In this document: one piece after another, positions 15,871-23,931 of the stretch
Layout: each line of letters begins with the position of its first letter
Position numbering within the stretch: the stretch's first letter is position 1
Source: Thermoproteota archaeon
GTDB lineage: Archaea; Thermoproteota; Korarchaeia; Korarchaeales; Korarchaeaceae
NCBI GenBank assembly: GCA_027491555.1
Contig: JAOZGN010000006.1
Span: forward strand, 34,919-98,918
DNA: 64,000 bases
Reading direction: 5' to 3'
The notes under the pieces: model-generated
What the model was told of the DNA's origin: nothing
The model's input: the letters and a program-made list of their open reading frames with translations, nothing else
The model's database searches: none
Program-made: the position numbers and the translations under genes

Positions 15871-16902
15871 ATGGCTGGAGCTTCAGTCGGAGACGGGAAG
15901 TACGACGCCATCGTTGTTGGAGGCGGCATAGCGGGCCTCACGGCGGCCCTCTATCTGGCCAGGCAGAATCTGAGGACCTTGGTGGTCACGATGGACGTCG
16001 GCGGACAGCTGCTCTTGGCCACTGAGATTCAGAACTACCCGGGGTTCAAGTCGATAGACGGATTCAGCCTCTCCAAGAAGGTCGAAGAGCAGGCCAAGCT
16101 ATTTGGCGCTGAGTTCAAGTACGATGAGGTCGTGGAGATCGTCAGAGACGGAGACCTCTTCGCAGTCAGGACCGTGACTGGAGGTGAGCATAAGGCAGAC
16201 ACTCTAATCCTCGCGTTTGGGAAGAAGCCGAGGGAGCTGGGGGTTCCAGGGGAGGAGAAATTCAAGGGGAGAGGTGTGAGCTACTGCGCGACGTGCGACG
16301 CCCCCCTGTTCAAGGGAAAGAGGGTTGTTCTCGCGGGGGTCGGGCCGCACGGGATCGAGGCCGCCAGCATGCTCTCTGACCTAGTCAGCGAACTGTACTG
16401 GGTGTTCCCGGGGGACACTCCCGGGGGAGAGGAGGAGGTGCTCAAATCGGTGACCTCGCGACCCAACGTGCGGGTGCTCGCCAAGTCCAAGATAGTGGAG
16501 ATCCGGGGGCGTTCCAAGGTGGAGGCGGTCCTTGTGGAGACCCCGGACGGCAGGGTGGAGCTCGAGGTCGACGGGGTGTTCGTAGAGATGGGATACGTGC
16601 CCGAGACGGGCATAGTCCGCGGGCTGGTCGAGCTCAATGGGAAGGGTGAGATCGTCGTGGACAAGCTCTGCAGGACGTCCGCCCAGGGGGTCTTCGCGGC
16701 CGGAGACGTGACGGACATCCCGTACAAGCAGGCGGTCATCTCCGCAGGGATGGGCGCCACAGCCGCGCTCTCCGCCTACAGCTACCTGATGAGGAAGAGA
16801 GGGAAGGAACTCAAGACCCTATCCGACTGGAAGCACGTCGATGTGGGTGGAGAGAAGGAAGGGCCTGGAGGGGGAGGGCTCTTCTTTGCCCCCCCATCCT
16901 AA
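15871..16902 (+). CDS. Thioredoxin-reductase-like FAD disulfide oxidoreductase with an atypical nucleotide site
   Basis: 343 aa. The FAD-binding GGGIAGLTAALYLAR (about residue 16) and FAAGDVTDIPYKQAV near the end match TrxB, and the redox pair is in YCATCDAP. The second nucleotide domain reads LAGVGPHGIEAASML...VFPGD, so the usual GGGNSA and HRRDxxR elements that bind NADPH are missing. Similar changes are known in archaeal reductases that do not use NADPH (Thermoplasma). The last 35 residues end in a Gly/Pro-rich tail. GGAGG and a TATA at 15822-15834 support this start. Confidence 0.87.
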   Translation: MAGASVGDGKYDAIVVGGGIAGLTAALYLARQNLRTLVVTMDVGGQLLLATEIQNYPGFKSIDGFSLSKKVEEQAKLFGAEFKYDEVVEIVRDGDLFAVRTVTGGEHKADTLILAFGKKPRELGVPGEEKFKGRGVSYCATCDAPLFKGKRVVLAGVGPHGIEAASMLSDLVSELYWVFPGDTPGGEEEVLKSVTSRPNVRVLAKSKIVEIRGRSKVEAVLVETPDGRVELEVDGVFVEMGYVPETGIVRGLVELNGKGEIVVDKLCRTSAQGVFAAGDVTDIPYKQAVISAGMGATAALSAYSYLMRKRGKELKTLSDWKHVDVGGEKEGPGGGGLFFAPPS

Positions 16903-17014
16903 AACACTCACGCCGGCATCGGGTGAGTCCCCGCCACCTTGTCGCCCTGCCTGAGCGCGCTGGGATCCTCCCAAACCGGCTTCGCGCTCACCGGCAGGGG
17001 TCGGTTCCATTCAA

Positions 17015-17920
17015 TCATCGACTGGGTTCCAATCCTGAGAGACGCTGTATCATTTGTGCGACGAGTCTGATCTCTCTCTGAGCGTCGGGCGCCGCCCTGA
17101 GCCTGATGAAGTGGGTCCACGCAGAGTCCCTACCGCTAATCAGGATCCTAGTGGTGCACGCCTGTGGGAGGATGTACCTGGCGTCCTCCATCTCCACGCC
17201 TGCGTCAACAAGTCCGTAGTAGGTTTTGAGGGATCTCTCGACTTCCCTCTCCATCCTCCTCCTCAGCTCGGCGTCAAGGTGGCCGGGTAGGTAGTACCCG
17301 GCGACCTGAGACACCCTCTGGCTCTGCTGAGTGAAGCTCAGCGCCCTGTGCCTGACCAGCTGGTGGCTGCAGACCCTGGATATCCCTTCCACCAAGAACG
17401 CGTGGAAGCCGTGCCTGGGATCTGGCCAGGGAGAAGACAGGAGCATGTGGACCCAGATGCCCTCCACCTCCCCGCTCGACAGCTCGACCCGGAAACCGCC
17501 CTCTGGGCCCCCTCCTTTGGAACTCAGTCCCACGGCCCTGGAGAGAATTGGGAAGTGGAGGAGGATCCTCTTGGCAAACGCTCTGACCTCATGGTCGCCG
17601 CGCTCGATCATCTCGACGGCGACGCGGGGGTTCATGGACAGGAGCCCCTCATCCTCGGACAGCTCTACGAACTTCCAGTGAAAGAGCCTCGACTTGACCT
17701 CCTCCGGATCGTCCTCGATCCACACCCGGATGAGGCTGTGCTCGAACACGGAGAGGTGTCCCCAACCCAGGAGCTTTCTGAAGAGTAGCTCCATCCTCTT
17801 GGGCGTCGCCTCCCCGATCATGCCCTCCACAGGCTTGGAACTCCGGGACACCCTCGCGCCCAGATACAGGAGCCAGTCCCCTCCGGCGACCTCAACCCTT
17901 AAGACCCTCAACCTCACCAC
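17015..17920 (-). CDS. thyX: Flavin-dependent thymidylate synthase
   Basis: 301 aa. The ThyX signature RHRALSFTQQSQR is present (RHRx7S), with EHSLIRVWIEDD upstream and SRDSAWTHFIRLRAAPDAQREIR-type C-terminal flavin/substrate residues. The enzyme makes dTMP from dUMP using methylene-tetrahydrofolate and FADH2. The GTG start overlaps the 3' end of the dCTP deaminase gene by 29 bp, so the two form a thymidylate-supply operon. The protein is longer than the 220-250 aa of many ThyX; the extra part lies mid-protein (about residues 120-155). No thyA is seen. Confidence 0.93.
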   Translation of the reverse strand: MVRLRVLRVEVAGGDWLLYLGARVSRSSKPVEGMIGEATPKRMELLFRKLLGWGHLSVFEHSLIRVWIEDDPEEVKSRLFHWKFVELSEDEGLLSMNPRVAVEMIERGDHEVRAFAKRILLHFPILSRAVGLSSKGGGPEGGFRVELSSGEVEGIWVHMLLSSPWPDPRHGFHAFLVEGISRVCSHQLVRHRALSFTQQSQRVSQVAGYYLPGHLDAELRRRMEREVERSLKTYYGLVDAGVEMEDARYILPQACTTRILISGRDSAWTHFIRLRAAPDAQREIRLVAQMIQRLSGLEPSR

Positions 17921-18446
17921 CCAAGCTCTTGGGGAGGCTCACGCCCCTCTGCCCCTGATAGAAGCCGGAGTACGGCCTCGAGGACCTGCCGTCGAGCCTG
18001 AAGAGGACCACGTGAAGGAACCTGACCCCCCTGTAGATCTTCACGGGGGATGGCCTGGTCCAAGCGACCTCTACGGTCAGCTGCCCCTCAAAGCCAGCGT
18101 CTACGAGAGTCGGGGCGGACAGGAACCCCCACCGGGCGAAGGTGCTCCTGAGACCGCAGAGCCCTGCCACGTCCTCCGGGAGCCTAACCCTCTCCTGAGT
18201 GACCAGGAGGAGGCTCGTGTCTCCGGGGACTATGAGCCCCTCATCTGGGATCTCTCTTATCACGAAGTGCTTCTCCGGATCGGCGCTCCTGAGGTCGATC
18301 ACTTCGCCCTCGAAGGATGGAAACGCCACCTCCTCACCGATTCTCAGGTCGACACCGTTTTCTCGAATAGTGTCTGGGTAGAGGGGATCTATCTCAAGTC
18401 TACCCGACTCTAACAGGCCTCTTATGGCCCTGTCGCTCAGTAGCAT
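17892..18446 (-). CDS. dcd: dCTP deaminase
   Basis: 184 aa. Motifs LRIGEEVAFP, LCGLRSTFARWGFL (SSxxR-type active-site segment), TLVDAGFEGQLTVE and GFYQGQRGVSLP define the dCTP deaminase/dUTPase fold, which supplies dUTP (or dUMP, if bifunctional) to the ThyX encoded next. The frame opens upstream to 18527, but ATG 18446 follows a TATA at 18474-18481 and a GGAG ribosome site and matches the family N-terminus MLLSDRAIRGLLESG. Whether the enzyme also hydrolyses dUTP cannot be settled here. Confidence 0.92.
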   Translation of the reverse strand: MLLSDRAIRGLLESGRLEIDPLYPDTIRENGVDLRIGEEVAFPSFEGEVIDLRSADPEKHFVIREIPDEGLIVPGDTSLLLVTQERVRLPEDVAGLCGLRSTFARWGFLSAPTLVDAGFEGQLTVEVAWTRPSPVKIYRGVRFLHVVLFRLDGRSSRPYSGFYQGQRGVSLPKSLGGEVEGLKG

Positions 18447-18473
18447 GTCTCCGCCCACCCTCGTGGGCCCAGG

Positions 18474-18481
18474 ATTTAATG
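18474..18481 (-). promoter_or_regulatory. TATA box of the dcd-thyX operon
   Basis: The minus strand reads CATTAAATC about 31 bp before ATG 18446, which supports the shorter dcd start. Confidence 0.45.
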
Positions 18482-18523
18482 CCGCGTTGGCCGCCTGTCC
18501 AAGCACGTTCCCAGGCAGTCCCC

Positions 18524-18946
18524 TCAAATTGCGTACTCCAGCGAGCCCGATCCCTGCTGGCCTCTCTGCTGCCTCGATATCACGGGTGCGGGGAGCGGCG
18601 GGGGGACGCCGATGGATCGGCTGGCCACCACGGCGTCGGCCATCGCGGATGAGAACACCGCCTGGACCACGGCGTCGGGGGGCTTACCAGAGCTGGACCT
18701 CTGAACGGCTTCCTTAACCTCCTTTTCGCTCCCCTGGATCAGGACTATCCCTCTGATCGTTATCTGGGCCACCGCCGGATTGTAAGTTGCCGAGACGACG
18801 AACGATCCCTTTGCCTTTCCCTGGCCAGCTGGCTCAAGCTTGTGAACGGTCACGTTAAGCTGTATCTGAACAGGAGCAGGTAAAGGAGTCTCTACGTCCC
18901 AGAGACGCTCTGCGGAGATGCTTGTGGTCCTCACGCTCACCATCAT
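18524..18946 (-). CDS. Small beta-rich protein of unknown function, possibly SecB-like
   Basis: About 140 aa. It alternates beta strands (IQLNVTVHKLEP, GSFVVSATYNPAVAQITIRGIVLIQG) with a helix (EKEVKEAVQ) and a C-terminal helix ending in IGVPPPLPAP. The layout and the IGxPPPLP motif recall small archaeal proteins that have been compared with SecB (for example MJ0357), but this is from memory and weak. A disordered Gln/Gly tail follows. The start is next to a TATA shared with the divergent CBS gene. Confidence 0.65.
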   Translation of the reverse strand: MMVSVRTTSISAERLWDVETPLPAPVQIQLNVTVHKLEPAGQGKAKGSFVVSATYNPAVAQITIRGIVLIQGSEKEVKEAVQRSSSGKPPDAVVQAVFSSAMADAVVASRSIGVPPPLPAPVISRQQRGQQGSGSLEYAI

Positions 18947-18972
18947 GGCGGTACTTGCGCACTCCCTCGGGG

Positions 18973-18985
18973 CCTATTTTTAATG
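18973..18985. promoter_or_regulatory. Shared AT-rich core for two divergent promoters
   Basis: CCTATTTTTAATG reads as a TATA element on both strands. It lies about 20-25 bp before ATG 18999 (plus) and about 33 bp before ATG 18946 (minus). Confidence 0.4.
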
Positions 18986-18998
18986 ATCTTGTGGCCCT

Positions 18999-19922
18999 AT
19001 GGCCAGACGTGCACACTCTCCTGTCCAGGGAGGTCTAAGATTGGGCGCCCTGATCGGCTTGATAGGGAGATACCCGCCCCCCGTTGTCGTAGAGCCCCAG
19101 ACGCCTCTAGTAAACGTCCTAAGGGGGTTGAAGAACAGGGCGGTTAGGCACGCGCTCGTGCAGGAGGAGAGGCGGCTTGTCGGGATAATATCTGCCAAGG
19201 ACATCCTCCGCGATCTCGTCAGGGCCGAGGATAGAACCCTCTCACAACTGAACGAGAGACTCGCAAGGGATGTGATGACCCGGGACGTCGTAACGGTCGG
19301 CTTCGAGGAGGGCTTCGCGAGGCTGGTGGAGAAGTTCCTTGAGCACGACTTTGGGACAATCCCCGTTGTCGGCGCCAAAGGCAAGGCTGTGGGCGTTGTA
19401 TCAGAGCGCCACATCGTGGACGCGCTTTCCGGACACGTGACTTATGTTCGCGTCGGTGAGATAGCCAGCTCCCCGTTGATCACGGCGGACGCCGGATCCA
19501 CGCTCTACGACGCGATCGCCAAGATGGTCGAGTTCAACATACGGAGGGTTCCGTTCATCGGAGAGACCGGAAGCCTGACGGGGATCATCACGCTGAAGGA
19601 TGTCGTCTCTCTCTTGGGATCTTGGAGGACGGTGGAGGCAATTGAGGTGGGGAGAGGGGGCGAGATCTCCGATACTCCGCTCGACCCAACGTGGAGGTGC
19701 TCTATCGCCTCGATCGACTCCAAGGTCGACGTCAGTGAGGCCCTCAAGAAGATGAGGTCGCTGGGGGTCGGAAGCCTGCTGGTGAGAGACGGTGACCAGA
19801 TAGTGGGGATAGTGACGGAGAGGGACGTGGTCAGGAAACTACCCAAGGTCATGGGCGCTGACGTCTTCGTCGACGCTGTCAGGCAGGAGATCTTCGTGGG
19901 CAGGATATCCAAGTACGGATGA
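18999..19922 (+). CDS. Protein of four CBS domains
   Basis: 307 aa made of four CBS motifs in two Bateman pairs: about 25-80 (VRHALVQEERRLVGIISAKDILRDL), 90-145 (DVMTRDVVTVGFEEG), 150-210 (ITADAGSTLYDAIAKMVEFNIRRVP) and 230-290 (KVDVSEALKKMRSLGVGSLLV). Stand-alone CBS proteins sense adenine nucleotides or SAM and regulate partners; none is identifiable here. The message is probably leaderless. It is convergent with the AIR-synthase-like gene, one base apart. Confidence 0.88.
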   Translation: MARRAHSPVQGGLRLGALIGLIGRYPPPVVVEPQTPLVNVLRGLKNRAVRHALVQEERRLVGIISAKDILRDLVRAEDRTLSQLNERLARDVMTRDVVTVGFEEGFARLVEKFLEHDFGTIPVVGAKGKAVGVVSERHIVDALSGHVTYVRVGEIASSPLITADAGSTLYDAIAKMVEFNIRRVPFIGETGSLTGIITLKDVVSLLGSWRTVEAIEVGRGGEISDTPLDPTWRCSIASIDSKVDVSEALKKMRSLGVGSLLVRDGDQIVGIVTERDVVRKLPKVMGADVFVDAVRQEIFVGRISKYG

Positions 19923-19923
19923 G

Positions 19924-20919
19924 CTACCCTGAGAGGACCCTCCAGAGTTCCTCAGAAACGGGTCTGTTGAGGTCGAGCTTCGACCCGTCCAACCTCTCCA
20001 AGACGCGGACGGAGGGATCAGAGACGAACTCTCCCACCACCGCCGCAGCGATGCCGTTCGCCCTGAGTTCGCGGACGATCTCCTCGGCCGAGTCCACTGG
20101 GGCCGCTATGAGCAGGGAGCCCGAACTCACGAGTCGAAGGGGGTCAGCCCCCAGGGCCTCGCACACTACCTGGGTCTCCGGCCTGATCGGGATATCCTCC
20201 TCGCGGACAACGACCCCGACGCCGGACGCCATGGCGACCTCCTGAATTCCGGCGGCTATTCCCCCCTCGGTGGGGTCGTGGAGCGCGTGCGCCCCTAAGT
20301 CGGCGGCGATCCTCGCGTCCCTGACCACGCTTATCTCTCGGATGAACTCCGCAGCCCTGTCTAAAACGCCCTCGTCGACCTTTTCGGCGAGTCTCCCCCT
20401 CAGGTCGGTCGCCAAGATGGCCGTCCCCTCGAGGGCAGCCGCCTTGGTCACTATGGCCAGGTCACCGGGCTTCGCTCCGGAACTCCTGATGAGCCTGTCG
20501 GGGCTCGTGAATCCTATGGCCGTCGTGACAATTATGTCTCGGTCGAGCCAGGGTGTAACCTCCGTGTGGCCGCCGACCACGCTCGCCCCGACCTCGTCGG
20601 CGGCGGACCGTATCTGATCGGCCAGCTCCTCGAGCCTCTCGAACGTGGTGCCGCCGCTGGCCAGGAGGGTCACGACGAGCCACCTCGGGTCTGCCCCCGA
20701 AGTGGCGACGTCGTTGCACGCCACATGGACAGACAGCCATCCCGCGTTCCTACCGGCCCCGGTGATGGGGTCCGAGTGAACCACCACCGCGACCCCGTCG
20801 GCCAAGAGGGCCGCGTAGTCCTCGCCCAACCCTGGACCCAAGAGGACATCGTCCCTTGGCTCGTAGATTCTGCTCAGGAATTCCCTCAGCTGATCGGGTG
20901 GGAGCTTCCCAGCCAGCAC
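19924..20919 (-). CDS. AIR-synthase-related ATP-binding protein (HypE/ThiL/PurM superfamily)
   Basis: 331 aa with the superfamily layout: an acidic metal/ATP motif GEDYAALLADGVAVVVHSDP, HVACNDVATSGADPRW, VVGGHTEVTPW and DPTEGGIAAGIQEVA. It resembles HypE but ends ELWRVLSG, without the C-terminal cysteine (PRxC) that HypE carbamoylates, and no hyp genes adjoin it. It is therefore an orphan subgroup whose substrate is unknown. The start is GTG 20919, preceded by GAGTGATC. Confidence 0.85.
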   Translation of the reverse strand: MLAGKLPPDQLREFLSRIYEPRDDVLLGPGLGEDYAALLADGVAVVVHSDPITGAGRNAGWLSVHVACNDVATSGADPRWLVVTLLASGGTTFERLEELADQIRSAADEVGASVVGGHTEVTPWLDRDIIVTTAIGFTSPDRLIRSSGAKPGDLAIVTKAAALEGTAILATDLRGRLAEKVDEGVLDRAAEFIREISVVRDARIAADLGAHALHDPTEGGIAAGIQEVAMASGVGVVVREEDIPIRPETQVVCEALGADPLRLVSSGSLLIAAPVDSAEEIVRELRANGIAAAVVGEFVSDPSVRVLERLDGSKLDLNRPVSEELWRVLSG

Positions 20920-20942
20920 GGGCCGATCACTCGGACGCAGTG

Positions 20943-20992
20943 AAAAAAGTTGACTGAATGGGGGACCCGACCCGGACTCGGGCCGGGACCCC
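20943..20992 (-). terminator. Strong hairpin plus T6 run (terminator or end of a small RNA)
   Basis: Arms 20961-20974 and 20979-20992 pair as GGGGA/ACCCC outside CCCGACCCG/CGGGCCGGG, with one A-A and one A-C mismatch and a 4-base loop. On the minus strand a run of six T (20943-20948) follows about 12 bases later. It lies between two minus-strand genes, about 100 bp after the adenosine-specific kinase stop. A TATA-like CCATAAAG (minus, about 21027-21034) could also drive a separate RNA of about 60 nt ending here. Confidence 0.5.
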
Positions 20993-21093
20993 TTGGAGGG
21001 TGGCCCACGTATCCTAAAGCCCCGAGGCTTTATGGATTTCGATTAGAACCGTCGGCGGACCATTGACAACGTTTTGAAACGGTCATCCACGCG

Positions 21094-21588
21094 TCAAAGC
21101 TTGTAGCCGAACCTCCTCAGAAGCTCCTTGCGCTCTCTTACGTCCTCGTCGCCCTCGACGCCAAGCGGCGTGAGGCCGTCAACGACCCCAAGCAGCCCCC
21201 TCCCCTGGCTGGTCTCCGCCACTATGGCCTGAAGCGGGTTTGCCGTGGCGGCGAAGATGTTGGCGATCTCGCTCACGGTCTTCAGTCTGTTCAGGACGTT
21301 GATCGGCCACGCGTCGCGAATCAGGATGACGAGAGTGTGGCCCGCGGCGAGCCTCTTCGCCCTCTCGATGGCCTCCTTCTCGAGCTCGGGGTCGTTTCCA
21401 ACGTGCCTGATCAGCCTCTTCCCCGACGACTCGCAGAAGGCTATCCCGAACTTTATCGAAGGGCACGATTCGATCAGGGCCTCGTAGACATCCTCTACTG
21501 TCTTGATGAAGTGGGACTGAGCCACGATTATGTTGGTCCCCTCTGGAGGGGAGATGTCCACCACATGGATCTTCACGCCCTCACACAT
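21094..21588 (-). CDS. Adenosine-specific kinase-family protein (PF04008)
   Basis: 164 aa, full family length. The conserved segments are [59 protein letters not shown] and [23 protein letters not shown]. Family members (for example PAE2307 of Pyrobaculum) bind adenosine and AMP and were proposed to be adenosine-specific kinases. ATG 21588 ([12 protein letters not shown]) is preferred over GTG 21597 because GGGGTGG precedes it. It appears to be a single-gene unit ending at the hairpin downstream. Confidence 0.9.
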   Translation of the reverse strand: MCEGVKIHVVDISPPEGTNIIVAQSHFIKTVEDVYEALIESCPSIKFGIAFCESSGKRLIRHVGNDPELEKEAIERAKRLAAGHTLVILIRDAWPINVLNRLKTVSEIANIFAATANPLQAIVAETSQGRGLLGVVDGLTPLGVEGDEDVRERKELLRRFGYKL

Positions 21589-21725
21589 TCCATCCACCCC
21601 GCGCCGCTATCGTAACATCTGGGGAAAAATACGTAAAGTTGACGGCCCCTCGGGCACTACGAGCTAATGGCTTCTGTCGTCAGGCGAGCTGCCAGGCGGA
21701 TGAGCCCCGCATGTGTCGAAATACC

Positions 21726-21733
21726 TATCTATA
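21726..21733 (+). promoter_or_regulatory. TATA box of the CARDB surface-protein gene
   Basis: TATCTATA is centred about 34 bp before TTG 21764. This favours that start over the in-frame GTG 21713, which would lie upstream of the transcript start. Confidence 0.45.
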
Positions 21734-21763
21734 CCCGTCGGGGAGGGTGGTCCGGAGGGTGGC

Positions 21764-23380
21764 TTGAGGAAAAGCGGCCTCGTGTTGCTGATCCTGCTCT
21801 CGGCCCTCATGGCGGCGCCAAGCGGGGCGGGTACTTCTAGTGAGGGATTGGCCAGGCTCCCGACAGGTGCGTGCACGCTATTCTGCCCAATATCCAGCTA
21901 CGTCAAGGTGTGGTACGTCGACCTGAACTCGTCCCTTGCCGGGAGTCAGAGGATCGCGAGGGTGGGGGTTGGCGAAGAGTTTGAAGTTTACGTGGAGGTC
22001 TGGCTGAAGAAGACATCTTCCGATGCTCCAATGGCGCTCATACTTGTTGGGTCGTGGTCCAATAAGTGGCCTCCTGTGAGGGGGGCCTTCGTTAAGATAT
22101 ATGAGGGAATCCCCAGCTCCACGGGGTCGAAGTACAGGCTCAGGGCGACCATGAGGGCGCCACAGACCCCTGGAAACTACAGCCTGTGGGTGATGTACGT
22201 CCCGCCGCCGCGAGAGCCCGGCGTCGATCCGGTCGAGAACCTCTTCAAGATCTGGAGTGAGACCGAGAACCTCACGGGCAAGGCCCCCTGGGAGCTGCCG
22301 AACTGCGGTCCCCCCCACGCTCGAGTGGAGGTTGTTGCCAAGCCCAAGATCACCCTCACGAACTTCTGGGTGAGCAAGCGTCAAGTATCGCCGGGAGAGA
22401 CTGTAGAGTTTGGCGTCAGGGTAAACAATGTGGGTACCGCGGAGGGAACCTACGAGGTGGAGGCAAAGCTGGACGGCTCACACCTAGAGACGAAAACGGG
22501 CGTGCTGGCCCCCGGACAGAGCCGAGACCTGACATGGAAGGTCAAGCTAAACCAGCCAGGGGACCACTGGATAGATGTCGGCGGCTCCTTCTCCGCCCAG
22601 ATTCACGTGCTCGAGCCTGGGGAACTTAAGGTAAAGAACCTGAGGGCCAGCTCCTCCGAGCTGATGCCCGGGGATACGCTCAAAGTGTACGTTACCGTTG
22701 AGAACGATGGGGAAATGGAGAGAGACATCCAGCTCGCGCTGATCGTCGACGGAAGGGTTGTCGACAGCAAGACGGTCATGATCGAACCGATGTCTTCAAA
22801 GGACGTGCAATTCGAAGTCACCCTGGAGAAGCCGGGAGTACACGAGGTGAAGGTCAGCAAGCTGGGTCCCCTGGAGGTTCGCGTCCTGTCTCCCGGCGAG
22901 TGCAGGCTGCTCGAAGTAACCGTGGTCAACGGCACGGTCGTTTCCGGCGAGGTCGTTAACTTGACGGCCACGCTAAGCAACGTAGGTGATCTAGAGACGA
23001 CCTGCGTCGTGGAGGTTAATGTGAACGGGACGGTAAAGACGTCAGAAGTCGTCCGCATCCCCGGCAAGGGCACGAAAAACGTCACCCTCTCCTTCCCCAC
23101 ATGGGCCGCCGGGCTTTACTTCGTCGACGTCAACGGCACGGAATTAACGGTGGAGGCCATAAGTCCTCCTAGTCCAGAGGGCGAAGCTAAAAGCGGAAGT
23201 GGGAGGTTGAGGGTCGCAGCGGGGGTCGCATCGCTCGCGGCCGGTGGGGCGGTGGCTGCTTACGTTATGGTAGGGAGACTGAGGTCCTCTAAGTCAAGGC
23301 ACGGCTTGGGCGCCAGGAAGATGCGGAGACACAAGAAGAGAAGGCCCGTGGGAGCCAAGAGGAGGAGCGGTCTGCGATGA
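21764..23380 (+). CDS. Secreted, C-terminally anchored CARDB-repeat surface protein
   Basis: 538 aa. A signal peptide directly follows the TTG start (LRKSGLVLLILLSALMAAPSGAG). Residues about 40-190 are an N-terminal domain with two possible disulfides; about 195-460 hold three CARDB/Ig-like repeats (VSPGETVEFGVRVNNVGTAEGTYEV, LMPGDTLKVYVTVENDGEMERDI, VVSGEVVNLTATLSNVGDLETT). One membrane segment follows (about 480-500), then a strongly basic cytoplasmic tail (KMRRHKKRRPVGAKRR). Several N-x-S/T sites suggest glycosylation. The function is probably structural or adhesive. Confidence 0.83.
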   Translation: MRKSGLVLLILLSALMAAPSGAGTSSEGLARLPTGACTLFCPISSYVKVWYVDLNSSLAGSQRIARVGVGEEFEVYVEVWLKKTSSDAPMALILVGSWSNKWPPVRGAFVKIYEGIPSSTGSKYRLRATMRAPQTPGNYSLWVMYVPPPREPGVDPVENLFKIWSETENLTGKAPWELPNCGPPHARVEVVAKPKITLTNFWVSKRQVSPGETVEFGVRVNNVGTAEGTYEVEAKLDGSHLETKTGVLAPGQSRDLTWKVKLNQPGDHWIDVGGSFSAQIHVLEPGELKVKNLRASSSELMPGDTLKVYVTVENDGEMERDIQLALIVDGRVVDSKTVMIEPMSSKDVQFEVTLEKPGVHEVKVSKLGPLEVRVLSPGECRLLEVTVVNGTVVSGEVVNLTATLSNVGDLETTCVVEVNVNGTVKTSEVVRIPGKGTKNVTLSFPTWAAGLYFVDVNGTELTVEAISPPSPEGEAKSGSGRLRVAAGVASLAAGGAVAAYVMVGRLRSSKSRHGLGARKMRRHKKRRPVGAKRRSGLR

Positions 23381-23433
23381 GGGTAGTCGCCAAATATGCC
23401 ACCCTTTGTGTCCACTAGCGGGGCTTGCGTCGC

Positions 23434-23446
23434 ATCTTTTTATCTA
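23434..23446 (+). promoter_or_regulatory. TATA box upstream of the 143-aa orphan
   Basis: CTTTTTATCTATA lies about 55 bp before TTG 23496. It implies a leader of about 30 nt containing GAGGGGATC. Confidence 0.4.
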
Positions 23447-23495
23447 TAGACCCCAGACAGGGCGTGAAGGTCCCACTGGTTCGAGGGGATCTCTC

Positions 23496-23927
23496 TTGGG
23501 CGCCAGCAATCGGGGTAAGACTGAGGGCGATAAGTTACGAAAGCTCGTCAGAACCCTCAGAAGAAAGAGTTCTAAGATCTCTCTAACGGTTGCTGAGGCA
23601 GGAATGATACAGAGGGCGATCAGGAGGGCTTCAAACAGGCTGCGCGGTAGAAAGGGCACGGTCGTCGTTGGGAGAAAGACCATAGCGTTTGACGGGGAGA
23701 TGGCGTTCGTCTTTCCGGGCCATCCCAAGGTGAGCGCCTTCGTCGAGAGGCTGTGGAAGAGGGGGTTCGTAGAACTCGTCAGCAGCAAGCCGAAGGTCTA
23801 CGTTGGTCCAGGCGTCGTCGTCGCGGCCATTGTGCTGTTCAGAAACGAGATAGTGGCAAAAAGACGGTGGGCGGAGGGAGTAGATGACCTAGTCCTGTCT
23901 CTGCTCATTAAGGAGCTGGGGGAGTGA
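23496..23927 (+). CDS. Basic protein of unknown function
   Basis: 143 aa, rich in Lys/Arg in the first third (KLVRTLRRKSSKISLTVAEA), then KGTVVVGRKTIAFDGEMAFVFPGHPKVSAFVERLWKRGF-type alternating strands and helices. I do not recognise a family. The start TTG 23496 has GAGGGGATC just upstream and sits behind a TATA at 23434-23446; the frame is open further up but crosses that promoter. The TiaS-like gene follows after 4 bp, so the two probably share a message. Confidence 0.6.
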   Translation: MGASNRGKTEGDKLRKLVRTLRRKSSKISLTVAEAGMIQRAIRRASNRLRGRKGTVVVGRKTIAFDGEMAFVFPGHPKVSAFVERLWKRGFVELVSSKPKVYVGPGVVVAAIVLFRNEIVAKRRWAEGVDDLVLSLLIKELGE

Positions 23928-23931
23928 TGTC

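Noticed and set aside
20955..21060. tRNA-like GC hairpin and T-arm-like sequence
   Set aside because: No acceptor stem, anticodon arm or normal T loop can be closed around it on either strand.
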